Source of the DNA: Candidatus Acetothermia bacterium
Lineage (GTDB): Bacteria > Bipolaricaulota > Bipolaricaulia > Bipolaricaulales > Bipolaricaulaceae
DNA length: 12,161 nucleotides
Assembly: GCA_011057175.1 (NCBI GenBank)
Contig: DSBZ01000010.1
Coordinates: forward strand, 1-12,161
Direction: 5' to 3'
This document shows positions 1-8,388 of the stretch, one piece after another; position 1 is the stretch's first letter, and each line of letters starts with the position of its first letter. Made by a program: the position numbers and the translations under genes. The notes beneath the pieces are model-generated. The model was not told the origin of the DNA and made no database searches. It saw only the letters and a list, made by a program, of their open reading frames with translations.

Positions 1-1149
1 GATCCGCTCCGTCCACTGGACGACCGCCTCTCCATCCCCCCACGGGATCCGCTCCGCGACGAGCCCCTTCTCAGAGGCCTCCATGAGGGTGGCGATGGCG
101 ACCCCCACCGAGATCGTGTCCATGCCGTAGGCATTGCAGAGCTGGTTGGCGAGGGCGATCGCCTGGAGGTCGGAACAGAGGCAGAGGGACCCGAGCGCGG
201 CGAGGGTTTCGTACTCCGGCCCTCCATATGTGCCCTCGACGGCGCATCCCTGGAACTCCGTCTGTACGACCCGCTTGCAGCGCACCGGGCACCCGGCGCA
301 GGTGTCCCGGCCGACGAGGATCGTCTGGGCCATCCTCTCCCCGCCGATCTCGGAAGCGCGATCGAACACGCCCTCCTGGAAGTTCTTCGTGGGGAGGATC
401 CCCATCTCGGAGAGCCAGGTCAGGCCGCGGGCCGTGCCGTACTGACCGAACTGCCTCGTTCCCTCGTCCATGAGCTCGCGGGCGAACGCAGCTCGCGCCC
501 GGGCGAACCCGTCCGCATCATCGAGCGGCTTGTCCTGATCGCCCTTGACGGCAACCGCCTTCAGGCGCTTGGCGCCCATCACCGCCCCCAGTCCCGGCCG
601 GCCCGCGGCCCGGTTGGCATCGTGGATGATGCAGGCCTGGGAGACGATCCGTTCGCCGGCGGGGCCGATCGCGGCCACGCGCACCCCGGGATGCCTCTCC
701 TTCAAGATCGCGTCCACGGCGCCGGTCATCTTCCCCCACAGGTCGCCCGCCGCGCGGAGCTCGGCGTGGCCGTCGGTGAGAAGGAGGTACACCGGTTCCT
801 TCGCCTGCCCGCGGACGATGATCCCATCGTAGCCGGACCGCCCGAGCTCGTGGCCGAGGTGCCCTCCCACATAGGAGTCGGCGATGGAACGCGTCTTGGG
901 GGACACGGCCATCACCACATGGCGGCCCGCCCCCGCGAGCCCCGTCCCCTGAAGGGGGCCCGTGGCCCAGACGAGGGCGTTGTCCGGCGAGAGGGCATCG
1001 GTGCCGGGGGGAACGAGATCGAGGAGAAGCCGCGCCGCGATCCCCCTCCCCCCCAGGTGAAGCTCGTACCACCGGGATGGGATCTCCCGCTCCGTCACCC
1101 TCTCCGCGGCGAGATCGACCTCGAGATAGCGCCCGTGCACTCCGTCCAT
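1..1149 (-). CDS. Aldehyde:ferredoxin oxidoreductase family protein, 3' end outside window
   Basis: This is the first 383 residues of an AOR-family enzyme (usually about 600 aa), a tungsten- or molybdenum-bispterin protein with one [4Fe-4S] cluster that oxidises aldehydes to acids with ferredoxin as acceptor. Visible hallmarks are the N-terminal G-R-Y-L-E-V-D-L strand, the G-G-R-G-I-A pterin-binding turn near residues 33-38, A-A-G-R-P-G-L-G-A-V-M-G near 181-192, three cluster cysteines in C-A-G-C-P-V-R-C (C284, C287, C291), G-P-E-Y-E-T near 310-315, and the pterin motif N-A-Y-G-M-D-T-I-S near 339-347. The fourth cluster cysteine would lie beyond the left edge. The ATG shares one base with the rmuC stop (TGATG) and has a strong AAGGAGG site inside the end of rmuC. 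It is the last visible gene of the uvrA-rmuC-AOR operon. The family is confident; the aldehyde substrate and the metal cannot be told from sequence. Confidence 0.93.
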   Translation of the reverse strand, partial: MDGVHGRYLEVDLAAERVTEREIPSRWYELHLGGRGIAARLLLDLVPPGTDALSPDNALVWATGPLQGTGLAGAGRHVVMAVSPKTRSIADSYVGGHLGHELGRSGYDGIIVRGQAKEPVYLLLTDGHAELRAAGDLWGKMTGAVDAILKERHPGVRVAAIGPAGERIVSQACIIHDANRAAGRPGLGAVMGAKRLKAVAVKGDQDKPLDDADGFARARAAFARELMDEGTRQFGQYGTARGLTWLSEMGILPTKNFQEGVFDRASEIGGERMAQTILVGRDTCAGCPVRCKRVVQTEFQGCAVEGTYGGPEYETLAALGSLCLCSDLQAIALANQLCNAYGMDTISVGVAIATLMEASEKGLVAERIPWGDGEAVVQWTERI

Positions 1150-2201
1150 CAGTCCTCCTTATCCTGGGCCAGACGGCTCAGCCGCCGCTGGACATCGCCG
1201 ACGAGCCGTTCGATCTCCTCGTGCTTGCCCCGGGCGTTGCGGAGGTGACTCCCAAGCGTTCCCACCTCCCGCTCCATCTCCTCGAGGAGATCCTCCACCG
1301 CCCGTAGCTCACCGAACATCTCCTGCACGTTCCGCGCGAGCGCCAGCCCCCGCAGGCCCATTGCCACGGACCGGAGGTAGGAGTAGAACGAGTTCGGAGA
1401 ACAGGGGACGACCCGCTTCCCCATCGCGTAGGCGAGGAAGTCGAGGTCTCCCTCCGGGGTGAGGAGCTCGTGGTACACCCCCTCCGCCGGGATGTACATC
1501 AGGGCGAAATCGGCCGTCCCCTCCTCGGGCCGGATGTACTTCTGGCTGATCCCGTCCACGTGCTTTTGGGCATCGCGCACGAGGACCCGCTTGTGCTTCC
1601 TTCGTTCCTCATCCGTGGCTGCAGATAGGATCCGCTCGAACCCGGACAGGGGGAACTTGGCATCCACCGGGACGACGATCCCCTCGAGGAAGATCGCCGC
1701 GTCCACCGCCTCCCCGGAGGAGAACCGGTACTGTTCCCGGAACCGATCGCGGGGGAGCACCGCGGAGAGGAGGTCCCCGAGGAGCCATTCCCCGACGAGG
1801 CCGCGGCTCTTCGGGGCGCGGAGGATCTCCTGGAGGGAGGCGAGATCCTGGGCGAGCTCGGTCAGCCGGCGGCTGGTCTCGGTGAGCCCTCCCAGCCTCT
1901 CCCGCACGTCGGCGACCACCCCTTGCACGATGTTCAATCGCTCCCCAAGGGTCCCTTCCTGTTTCTGGAGGAGCTGGGCCGTGCTCGAGAGCTGCTCCCC
2001 GACCTGGGATGATAGCGTCCCCATCTGGGTCGCCACGAGGTGGGCAAGCTGCCCGATCTGCTCGGACAGGGCCCCCGTCGCCTCCTTGAGGAGGGACAGG
2101 TCCCGAGCCGCGTCCTGTCCGCCCCTCCGGCGGAGGAGGGCCACGGCGAGGGTCGCCACGCCCAGCGCGAGGAGCCCCAGTGCGATCCAAACCTCGATCA
2201 T
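1149..2201 (-). CDS. rmuC: RmuC family protein (DNA recombination-associated, membrane-anchored coiled coil)
   Basis: A 350-aa protein. Residues 3-23 form one hydrophobic N-terminal helix followed by R-R-R, which predicts a membrane anchor with the rest in the cytoplasm. Residues about 30-130 are a long Gln/Leu/Glu-rich coiled coil. Residues about 135-290 form the nuclease-like RmuC domain, with V-P-V-D-A-K-F-P-L (177-185), Y-I-P-A-E-G-V-Y (236-243) and a conserved C-S-P-N-S-F-Y segment (267-273); a second coiled coil closes the protein. RmuC in E. coli limits recombination at inverted repeats; its biochemical activity is not settled. I chose the ATG at 2201 because it forms an ATGA overlap with the uvrA stop, is preceded by AGGAGGTG, and starts right at the membrane helix. 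A longer reading frame upstream encodes only low-complexity Gly/Arg sequence antisense to nothing known. Confidence 0.93.
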   Translation of the reverse strand: MIEVWIALGLLALGVATLAVALLRRRGGQDAARDLSLLKEATGALSEQIGQLAHLVATQMGTLSSQVGEQLSSTAQLLQKQEGTLGERLNIVQGVVADVRERLGGLTETSRRLTELAQDLASLQEILRAPKSRGLVGEWLLGDLLSAVLPRDRFREQYRFSSGEAVDAAIFLEGIVVPVDAKFPLSGFERILSAATDEERRKHKRVLVRDAQKHVDGISQKYIRPEEGTADFALMYIPAEGVYHELLTPEGDLDFLAYAMGKRVVPCSPNSFYSYLRSVAMGLRGLALARNVQEMFGELRAVEDLLEEMEREVGTLGSHLRNARGKHEEIERLVGDVQRRLSRLAQDKED

Positions 2202-5023
2202 GCCACCTCCTGCAGGGCGAGAGCCTGGCGCAGGAACCGGCCCGTGTACGACCCAGCGGCTCCGGCCACCTCCTCGGGCGGCCCCGCGGCAATCACCCGG
2301 CCCCCCTCCTCCCCTCCCTCCGGACCAAGGTCGATGATCCAATCCGCGGTCTTGATCACATCGAGGTTGTGCTCGATGACGACGACCGTGTTCCCGGCAT
2401 CGGCGAGGCGGTGGAGGACGGCGAGGAGCTTCCGCACGTCCTCGGGGTGGAGCCCGGTGGTGGGCTCGTCGAGGACGTACAGGGTCCGGCCGGTGGCCCG
2501 CCGCCCGAGCTCACGCGCCAGCTTCACCCGCTGCGCCTCCCCACCGGAGAGCTCGGTGGCCGGCTGCCCGAGCTTGATGTAGCCCAAGCCCACGTCGTAC
2601 AGGGTCTGGAGCTTGTCGCGGATCGGAGGGATCGGGGAGAAGAACCCGAGGGCCTCCTCCACCGTCATCTCCAGGACCTCGGCGATCGTGCGCCCCTTGT
2701 AGCGGACGGCGAGGGTCTCTTTGTTGTAGCGCGTCCCGTGGCAGACGTCGCACGGGACGTACACGTCGGGCAAGAAGTGCATTTCAATCTTGACTTTCCC
2801 TTGCCCCTGGCACGCCTCGCAGCGCCCCCCGCGCACGTTGAACGAGAACCGCCCGGGCGCGTAGCCCCGCATCCGCGCCTCGGGGGTGGCGGCGAACACC
2901 TCCCGGATCGGGTCGAACGCCTTGGTGTACGTGGCCGGGTTCGAGCGCGGGGTGCGGCCGATCGGGGACTGGTCGATCTCGATCGCCTTGTCAAAGTACT
3001 GGGTGCCTTCGATCGCGTCGTGGGCGCCGGGTTTCCCCACCATGTACCCCAGCCGCCAAGCGAGGCCCCGATAGAGGACCTCTTCGGCGAGGGTGGACTT
3101 CCCCGAGCCGGAGACGCCGGTGATGCACACGAACAGTCCCACCGGGAACCGAACGTCGATCCCCTTGAGGTTGTGCTCCCGCGCCCCGCGCACGACGAGC
3201 CACCGGCCGTCGGCCTTGCGCCGCAGGGCGGGAACAGGGATCCGTCGCGTCCCGGCCAGGTACTGGCCGGTGAGAGAGCGTGGCTCGCGTGCCACCTCGT
3301 CCGGCGTTCCCGTGGCCACGACGTGGCCGCCGTGGAGCCCGGCCCCGGGCCCGAGGTCGACGAGGAAGTCCGCCTCGCGCATCGTCTCCTCATCGTGCTC
3401 CACCACGAGGACGGTGTTCCCCAAGTCCCGGAGCCGCTTCAACGTCGCCAGCAAGCGCAGGTTGTCCCGGGGGTGGAGGCCGACCGAGGGCTCGTCGAGC
3501 ACGTACAGGACGCCCGTCAGCTGGGAGCCGATCTGGGTCGCAAGCCGGATCCGTTGCGCCTCGCCGCCGGCGAGAGTCCCCGCCGAGCGGTCGAGGGTGA
3601 GGTAATCCAATCCCACGTCGACCATGAACTGGAGCCGCGACCGGATCTCCTTGAGGATCCCGTGGGCGATCAGCTCCTCCCGCTCGGTGAGCGCAAGCGC
3701 AGCGAAGAATGCAAGCGCCGCGCGCACTGTGAGGCGGGTCACGTCCCAGATGTTCTTCCCCCCCACCGTCACCGCGAGCGCCTCCGGCCGCAGCCGCGCC
3801 CCCCCGCACGCCTCACACGGGAGCGCGGACAAGTACTGCTCGACGTCCTCCCGCGCCTCCTCGGACGTCGTCTCCCGGTAGCTCCGCTCGAGGAGGGGGA
3901 TCAGCCCCTCGAACGGCCGGCGGTAGACCCGCGTCCGCCGGTACGTGGTGGTGTAGGTGAACTCCACCGGTTCCCCGTCCGTGCCATGGAGGAGGATCTC
4001 CAGTTTGCGAGGCGGGAGCTCCCCCAACGGACGGTCGGGGTCGATGCGGTACGCGCGGCATACCCCATCCAGGATCGCCGCGATCCAGCGCGACTTCGTC
4101 CTCGCCCAGGGGAGGAGCCCCCCCTCCCGAAGGGAGCGCCGGGGGTCCACGACGAGGTCGGGATCCACCACCATTCGCACCCCGAGCCCGTCGCAGGCCG
4201 GGCACGCCCCGAACGGGGAGTTGAACGAGAACAGGCGCGGCTCGATCTCGGGCAGGCTCACCCCACAGGCCGCGCACGCGAAGTGCTCCGAGTACAGGCG
4301 CTCCCCCTGGCCGACGACCTCGACGATGGCCAGCCCTTGCCCGTAGCGGAGGGCGGTCTCGATCGAGTCCCCGATCCGACTCCGCTTCTTGTCCGTGACC
4401 TTGATCCGGTCGAGGACGATCTCCACGTCGTGGCGCTTGTTGCGGTCGAGTTCGATCTCCTCGTAGAGGGTGCGCAGGACCCCATCCACCCGCACCCGCA
4501 CGAACCCCTCCCGCTTCAGGTCGTCGAACAGGTTCTTGTACTCCCCCTTCCGGCCCCGGATCACAGGGGCCATGATCTGGACCGCGGTTCCCTCGGGTAG
4601 GCTCATCACTTGGTCCGTGATCTGCTGGGCCGTCTGGCGCTCGATGGGCTGGCCGCACTGGGGACAGTGGGGGCGCCCGACCCGGGCGTAGAGGAGCCGG
4701 AGGTAGTCGTGGATCTCCGTCACCGTGCCCACCGTGGAGCGGGGGTTGTGGGAGCGCGACTTCTGATCGATCGAGACCGCCGGCGACAGGCCCTCGATGA
4801 AGTCCACGTTCGGCCTCTGCATGAGCCCCAGGAACTGGCGAGCATAGGCGGAAAGCGACTCCACGTAGCGGCGCTGCCCTTCGGCGTAGATCGTGTCGAA
4901 CGCGAGCGAGGATTTGCCCGACCCGGAGATCCCGGTGATGACGACGAGCCGGTCCCGCGGGATCTCGACATCAATCCCCTTCAGGTTGTGCTCCCGGGCG
5001 CCGCGAACGATGAGCTTATCCAT
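2198..5023 (-). CDS. uvrA: Excinuclease ABC subunit A (UvrA)
   Basis: A 941-aa protein, the usual UvrA length and apparently complete. UvrA is the damage-sensing ATPase of nucleotide excision repair; it loads UvrB onto lesions. In order: Walker [11 protein letters not shown] (31-39); the UvrB-binding and insertion region; a zinc module with C250, C253, C274 and C277; signature I L-A-G-G-E-A-Q (484-490) and Walker B Y-V-L-D-E-P (507-512); Walker [12 protein letters not shown] (636-644); the C-terminal zinc finger C735, C738, C758, C761; signature II L-S-G-G-E-A-Q (825-831) and L-D-E-P (851-854). The first signature has Ala where Ser is usual. I chose the ATG at 5023 because the protein then begins [14 protein letters not shown] like other UvrAs; a GTG 42 nt upstream would add 14 atypical residues. 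No strong ribosome site is seen. It heads the uvrA-rmuC-AOR operon. Confidence 0.98.
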   Translation of the reverse strand: MDKLIVRGAREHNLKGIDVEIPRDRLVVITGISGSGKSSLAFDTIYAEGQRRYVESLSAYARQFLGLMQRPNVDFIEGLSPAVSIDQKSRSHNPRSTVGTVTEIHDYLRLLYARVGRPHCPQCGQPIERQTAQQITDQVMSLPEGTAVQIMAPVIRGRKGEYKNLFDDLKREGFVRVRVDGVLRTLYEEIELDRNKRHDVEIVLDRIKVTDKKRSRIGDSIETALRYGQGLAIVEVVGQGERLYSEHFACAACGVSLPEIEPRLFSFNSPFGACPACDGLGVRMVVDPDLVVDPRRSLREGGLLPWARTKSRWIAAILDGVCRAYRIDPDRPLGELPPRKLEILLHGTDGEPVEFTYTTTYRRTRVYRRPFEGLIPLLERSYRETTSEEAREDVEQYLSALPCEACGGARLRPEALAVTVGGKNIWDVTRLTVRAALAFFAALALTEREELIAHGILKEIRSRLQFMVDVGLDYLTLDRSAGTLAGGEAQRIRLATQIGSQLTGVLYVLDEPSVGLHPRDNLRLLATLKRLRDLGNTVLVVEHDEETMREADFLVDLGPGAGLHGGHVVATGTPDEVAREPRSLTGQYLAGTRRIPVPALRRKADGRWLVVRGAREHNLKGIDVRFPVGLFVCITGVSGSGKSTLAEEVLYRGLAWRLGYMVGKPGAHDAIEGTQYFDKAIEIDQSPIGRTPRSNPATYTKAFDPIREVFAATPEARMRGYAPGRFSFNVRGGRCEACQGQGKVKIEMHFLPDVYVPCDVCHGTRYNKETLAVRYKGRTIAEVLEMTVEEALGFFSPIPPIRDKLQTLYDVGLGYIKLGQPATELSGGEAQRVKLARELGRRATGRTLYVLDEPTTGLHPEDVRKLLAVLHRLADAGNTVVVIEHNLDVIKTADWIIDLGPEGGEEGGRVIAAGPPEEVAGAAGSYTGRFLRQALALQEVA

Positions 5024-5201
5024 AAGTGGGAAAGCGCTTCCTGGCCCTGCGTAGGCCGTACCCACGATTTTAGCCGGGAGAGGCCCCCCCCGCCACGCGC
5101 GGACACGGGGAACCTCGCCGCGGAACCCGTGACCTTGAGGGAAGGGAACCCCCGCTTACCGTGTAATGTTGATCACATTGGCAAAACTTGGGGAGGGTAC
5201 C
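5024..5201. promoter_or_regulatory. Divergent intergenic region between uvrA and the lipoprotein gene
   Basis: This 178-nt stretch must hold the promoters of both divergent genes. For uvrA a TAAAAT -10-like box (plus-strand ATTTTA, 5067-5072) lies 43 nt upstream of the start, with no convincing -35 box. Between it and the start is an 8-base palindrome AAGCGCTT (5032-5039) inside a slightly imperfect larger dyad. On the lipoprotein side, AATGT-TGATC-ACATT (5165-5179) is a dyad with perfect 5-base arms, about 22 nt before the chosen GTG, and GGGGAGGG (5190-5197) is its ribosome site. An 8-base C run occurs at 5084-5091. Both dyads are operator-like, but no regulator is known. Confidence 0.35.
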
Positions 5202-5885
5202 GTGGGTCAGAAGAGAACGGTCATGAAGTTCCTGGTTCCAGTGGCGATGGGCCTGCTCATCCTCGCTACGGTGGCCGGGTGCAGCAGGGTGACAGTGAAG
5301 ATCGACTCCTACAGCCCCCGCGATCCGGGTTCCCCACTCCGCGTCGAGGCGGGGAAGCCCGTCCCGCTCAGCGTCACCTTCACCAACACCGGCAACCGCA
5401 CGGGGACGTTCCTCGTCCGGGCCGTGGTGCGGGACAGCCTGAACGTCCAGGTGGGCCCCCCTTCCCAGACAGTGACCGTCGACCCCGGGAAGTCGCGGAC
5501 CGTGACCTGGGAGCACATCGTGACTGCCCCCGGCACGTACACGGTCCAATTCATCGTGGGAAGGGACGCGAACACGACGCTGGCCCAAGTCCCAGCGAGC
5601 CCCGCTCCCCTCATCGTCGGACTGCCGGCGGTCATCTCCACGGCCTTCCAGCTGGGGGACAGGGTGCGGGTCACGACGGCGGTCAACGTCCGCACCGGGC
5701 CGGGGACGACGGCGAGCAAGGTGACCCACGTCAACTACCGCGATGTCGCCCCGGCGGGCGTCGAAGGGAAGGTCATTGGCGGCCCGGACAAGGCCGACGG
5801 CTACGTGTGGTGGCGGGTGGAGTTCGACGCCGGCTACACCGGGTGGTGCATCGAGGACGCCCTGACCAAGGCCTCCGGCGGCTAG
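5202..5885 (+). CDS. Putative lipoprotein with beta-sandwich (CARDB-like) and C-terminal SH3b domain
   Basis: A 227-aa exported protein. The N-terminus has K-R followed by a hydrophobic helix and a lipobox-like T-V-A-G-C, so it is likely lipidated at that Cys (about residue 26) and held at the cell surface. Residues about 30-140 look like an Ig/CARDB-type beta sandwich (L-S-V-T-F-T-N-T-G-N-R-T-G-T, then V-T-V-D-P-G-K-S-R-T-V-T-W). The C-terminal part carries a bacterial SH3 motif, V-N-V-R-T-G-P-G-T-T, followed by V-W-W-R-V and G-W-C-I. Such domains bind peptidoglycan or peptides. I chose the GTG at 5202 because GGGGAGGG lies just upstream; the ATG at 5223 is possible and would remove the charged V-G-Q-K-R-T-V segment. 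The gene converges on the DUF922 gene with one base between the stops. The specific role is unknown. Confidence 0.8.
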   Translation: MGQKRTVMKFLVPVAMGLLILATVAGCSRVTVKIDSYSPRDPGSPLRVEAGKPVPLSVTFTNTGNRTGTFLVRAVVRDSLNVQVGPPSQTVTVDPGKSRTVTWEHIVTAPGTYTVQFIVGRDANTTLAQVPASPAPLIVGLPAVISTAFQLGDRVRVTTAVNVRTGPGTTASKVTHVNYRDVAPAGVEGKVIGGPDKADGYVWWRVEFDAGYTGWCIEDALTKASGG

Positions 5886-5886
5886 C

Positions 5887-6879
5887 CTAGGGCAGAGGAG
5901 CGAGGCCTGGCTCGCGGAGCCACGCCGCGATCCACCTCTCCCAAGCCATCTGCCGCGCCGTGTCGCGGCCGTGGTCCGTCTCGCCGTCGTAGAGCGCCTG
6001 AACCTCGGAGTGGCCGGCGCTGACCCGCCGGAAGGCCTCCCCAGCCCGAGTGCGGAGCTCCTGCTCCGCATCGGCTGCCGCCCAACCGTCCGCCGAGAGC
6101 CCTCGTAGTTCACGGTCGAGGATCCGCCGGTACACCTCCGCGAGGTCGAAGTGCCCCTGCTCGTGGGCAAGGGCGGCCGCCGTCCTCCGCTCCGGGAGGG
6201 CCCACGACCGGTCCCGCTCCATCGCGGCGGTGACGAGGAGAGAAGCGATCCCTGCCTGCCACATCCCGGTCCCGGGGTCACGGGCGGTGACCACGGTCAA
6301 GTCGAAGGCGAGCACGGTCGCGATCCCCGCCCCCGCCGTGGGGTCGCGGTCCGCAGGAGGGGGACCCCAGAAGTCGTCCCAGGTGATCGGGCGGTGGGCG
6401 CTCCACGGAAGCCGCGCTTCGGTTCCTGGTGGCGCCCCTGGTGCCGGCGTCGCCGGCGGGCACGACGGAAGCGGGGCGCTGACCTCCACAGCCAACTTCA
6501 GGTCAAGCGACGGGATGCCATCAGTCCAGGCGCGGTACACGATCTCCACGCGCCGCCCCGCGCTCCCGGGGGGAGGGGAGAACGCGTAGACGGTCGTGAC
6601 CCTTCCCCAGCCAGAGGCAGGTGACGCCGCGGGCCAGCCCGGGGGAGCAGAGACGGGCGCCACGTGTACCGTGCACGCCGGATCAGACGACACGGAGAGC
6701 GAAACCGAGGCCGACGAGCCCTCGGAGACCTGGCACAGGAGGAGCGTTCCCCCACCTAGGGAGCACGAGCGGGCCGCCTCGACTTTCCAGGACCAGCGGA
6801 GGGTGACCGCGCCCTGGCCCCAACCGAGGGCGGCCGCTGCCCAGACTGCCCCCAGGACGAACCCAAGGCAACGCCTCAT
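5887..6879 (-). CDS. Secreted DUF922-type putative zinc-dependent protease
   Basis: A 330-aa protein. Residues 1-23 form a signal peptide (M-R-R-C-L-G-F then a hydrophobic Ala-rich helix ending G-W-G-Q-G-A). Residues about 25-135 are a Ser/Val-rich beta domain with paired cysteines, followed by a Pro/Ala linker (138-155). The C-terminal domain begins R-P-I-T-W-D-D-F (163-170) and contains H-E-Q-G-H-F-D-L (239-246), an HExxH zinc site, and Y-D-G-E-T-D-H-G (297-304), both typical of DUF922. The family is described as predicted secreted Zn proteases; activity is inferred. The ATG at 6879 gives a complete signal peptide, with CGAGGG about 10 nt upstream. It lies 28 nt after the GYD gene on the same strand, so the two are probably co-transcribed. 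No terminator is visible before the convergent lipoprotein gene. Confidence 0.85.
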   Translation of the reverse strand: MRRCLGFVLGAVWAAAALGWGQGAVTLRWSWKVEAARSCSLGGGTLLLCQVSEGSSASVSLSVSSDPACTVHVAPVSAPPGWPAASPASGWGRVTTVYAFSPPPGSAGRRVEIVYRAWTDGIPSLDLKLAVEVSAPLPSCPPATPAPGAPPGTEARLPWSAHRPITWDDFWGPPPADRDPTAGAGIATVLAFDLTVVTARDPGTGMWQAGIASLLVTAAMERDRSWALPERRTAAALAHEQGHFDLAEVYRRILDRELRGLSADGWAAADAEQELRTRAGEAFRRVSAGHSEVQALYDGETDHGRDTARQMAWERWIAAWLREPGLAPLP

Positions 6880-6907
6880 CGTGGTGGCCCTCGAATCCAG
6901 TGGAGGG

Positions 6908-7198
6908 TTACCTCTGTTGGATCCGGGCCACGAAGTCGTCCACGGGGAGGGCGGACAGAGTCTCGATCTTCACCGTTCCGCGCGCTCCCAGCTCCACGGC
7001 GACGCGGGCCACCGCCATCGCCCCCGTGGCCTCGATGATCGTCACGAAGTCGTAACGCCCGAGCGTGGCGTACTGGTGGATGACCTTCGCCCCCAGGGCC
7101 TCGATCTCCCGGTTGACTTCCAGAATCCGCTCCGGCTTCTCCTTGATCGTCTTGGCACCCTCGTCGGTGAGCCGACTCAGAAGCACATAGGTCTGCAT
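6908..7198 (-). CDS. GYD-domain protein
   Basis: A 96-aa cytoplasmic protein beginning M-Q-T-Y-V-L-L-S-R-L-T-D-E-G and containing L-G-R-Y-D-F-V-T-I-I-E near residues 46-56, then a run like A-M-A-V-A-R-V-A-V-E-L-G-A-R-G-T-V. These are the features of the small GYD family, a ferredoxin-like alpha/beta fold in which the G-Y-D motif is here G-R-Y-D. The function of the family is unknown. I chose the ATG at 7198 because GGAGGG sits at ideal spacing just upstream; a longer frame would add 25 residues without family similarity. It is the first gene of a probable two-gene unit with the DUF922 protein and has a plausible promoter upstream. Confidence 0.88.
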   Translation of the reverse strand: MQTYVLLSRLTDEGAKTIKEKPERILEVNREIEALGAKVIHQYATLGRYDFVTIIEATGAMAVARVAVELGARGTVKIETLSALPVDDFVARIQQR

Positions 7199-7224
7199 GG
7201 CAGCCCTCCTTCGGTGGTGGTCCC

Positions 7225-7254
7225 ATCCTACCCCACGGTTCCCCACGACGGCAA
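7225..7254 (-). promoter_or_regulatory. Candidate promoter of the GYD-DUF922 unit
   Basis: Read on the minus strand, TTGCCG (7249-7254) and TAGGAT (7225-7230) are separated by 18 nt, a sigma-70-like arrangement 26 nt upstream of the GYD start codon. The boxes match four of six consensus positions each or better. No other promoter-like pair was seen nearby. Confidence 0.45.
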
Positions 7255-7290
7255 CGGACGCGCTGCTTGCCACTCCCGGAGCGCGCTACC

Positions 7291-7868
7291 ATGGGAAGGC
7301 ATAGACTGGGAGCGTCCATCGTGGCTGTGCCTCGTTGCGGATGGGTACGGGGGGGCTCTCCTCTTCTCCCATTCCTTCCGTCGGTTCGTGGACGGCCTGG
7401 GGCTGAGGGGGACGGAGGCCGTGCTCGAGTTCGGTGCGGGGACAGGGAACGTGACCCGCCACCTCGCGCCGCGGCTCGCGAGGGGAGGGAAGCTGACCTG
7501 TATCGACATCTTCCCCCGCCTCCTCGCGGTCGCCCGACACGGGAGAGAGCGTACCCGCATGTGAAGATCATGCTGGGGCGGATCGAAGAGCTCGCCCTCC
7601 CGCCCGAGGGGTTCGAGGTGGGGGTCGTCCACTATGTCCTCCACGAGATCCCGGAGCGGGAGCGGCCGGCGGTGGCGAGGGCCCTCTCGTGCGTGCTCAA
7701 GCCAAGGGGGCTCCTTCACCTCCGCGAGCCGACCTCACCGCGCCACGGGATCTTCCCCCCGCCGTCCGGGAGCTCGTGTCCGCGGTGGGACTCGTCGAGC
7801 AGAGTTTCCACGAGCACCGCGTGCTCCTCGAGCGGGCCTCCACGGCCACGCTCGCCAAGCTGGGCTAG
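7291..7868 (+). pseudogene. SAM-dependent methyltransferase, frameshifted
   Basis: Three consecutive reading frames together encode one class I methyltransferase. Frame one gives A-D-G-Y-G-G-A-L-L-F-S, then motif I V-L-E-F-G-A-G-T-G-N-V-T and an acidic strand end at L-T-C-I-D-I (through about 7536). The continuation Y-P-H-V-K-I-M-L-G-R-I-E-E-L, then V-V-H-Y-V-L-H-E-I-P and L-K-P-R-G-L-L-H-L (about 7550-7750), is shifted by one. The C-terminus P-A-V-R-E-L-V-S-A-V-G-L to the TAG at 7868 is shifted again. Both changes equal single-base losses; the second falls at a C run (7755-7760), where restoring one C rejoins the frames. No normal start is in frame with the first part; the ATG at 7291 is in another frame. 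The gene is either decayed or misread in sequencing. The methylated substrate is unknown. Confidence 0.75.
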
Positions 7869-7893
7869 TTGACGCCCGCATCGGGCGATGCCC

Positions 7894-8388
7894 TTAGCGC
7901 GGGTTGGATCCTGCACGGTCGGAAATCCAGTCCGCAATCCTCGGGAGGAGCCCCGGGACGAGCTCCGCCCCGAGGAGGGCGTACTCCTCCGGCCCGCCCG
8001 TCACCGCGCGCTGGAACAGGTGGTTCGCCTCGGGGAGGACGACCACCGTCACGCCGCGGTTCCCGGCCCGGGCGAGGGCTTGCACGAGGGCCTGCTGCTG
8101 CTCGGGAGGGAGGGCCGCGATCTGGGCGCGCTTGATGTCCACCACGAGCGCCTCCAAGGACTCCCAATTCCTCGCCAAGACGAGGTCGAGGATCGCGCTC
8201 TGCTGGGCCGCGGCGGCGGCCGCCTCGTCCGCGCTCCGTCCAGCGGCGAGGAGGATGAGCTCCACCTGGCGGACGATCGTGTCGTACCCTGTTACCGCGA
8301 TCCCGGCCAGGGACACGACGAACGCCACCTCCGGTCGGCGCGCGGCGACGGTCGCGCCCGGTCTCGAGATCACCTGTGCGCTATTCAT
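7894..8388 (-). pseudogene. Alpha/beta-hydrolase remnant lacking nucleophile and acid regions
   Basis: The open frame encodes 164 aa resembling the second half of a dienelactone-hydrolase-like alpha/beta hydrolase. V-A-A-R-R-P-E-V-A-F-V-V-S-L-A-G-I matches the strand and helix that normally follow the G-H-S-x-G-G nucleophile elbow. V-T-V-V-V-L-P-E-A-N-H-L-F-Q near residues 112-125 matches the region of the catalytic His. The G-x-S-x-G elbow, everything before it, and the strand with the catalytic Asp (normally before the P-P-E-Q-Q-like helix) are absent. The protein therefore appears 5'-truncated and internally deleted by some 80 residues, and could not act as a hydrolase. It remains an open frame with ATG, but I see no clear ribosome site. 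It converges on the broken methyltransferase. Confidence 0.6.

Noticed and set aside
2180..4600. An 806-codon plus-strand open frame opposite uvrA
   Set aside because: It is the antisense shadow of uvrA in GC-rich DNA; its translation is Arg/Pro/His-rich with no domain, while the minus strand encodes a complete UvrA.
5032..5039. AAGCGCTT palindrome before uvrA as a LacI-family or SOS operator
   Set aside because: Eight bases is short, it does not match a LexA box, and no regulator gene is nearby; kept only as a note within the intergenic entry.
4610..5890. A 426-codon plus-strand open frame spanning the uvrA start and the lipoprotein gene
   Set aside because: It crosses two real genes in a different frame, has Arg/Gly-rich low-complexity translation and no recognisable domain.
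7874..7891. Hairpins GCCCG/CGGGC and GCATC/GATGC between the methyltransferase and the hydrolase as a bidirectional terminator
   Set aside because: The stems are only five pairs, overlap each other, and no T tract follows on either strand.
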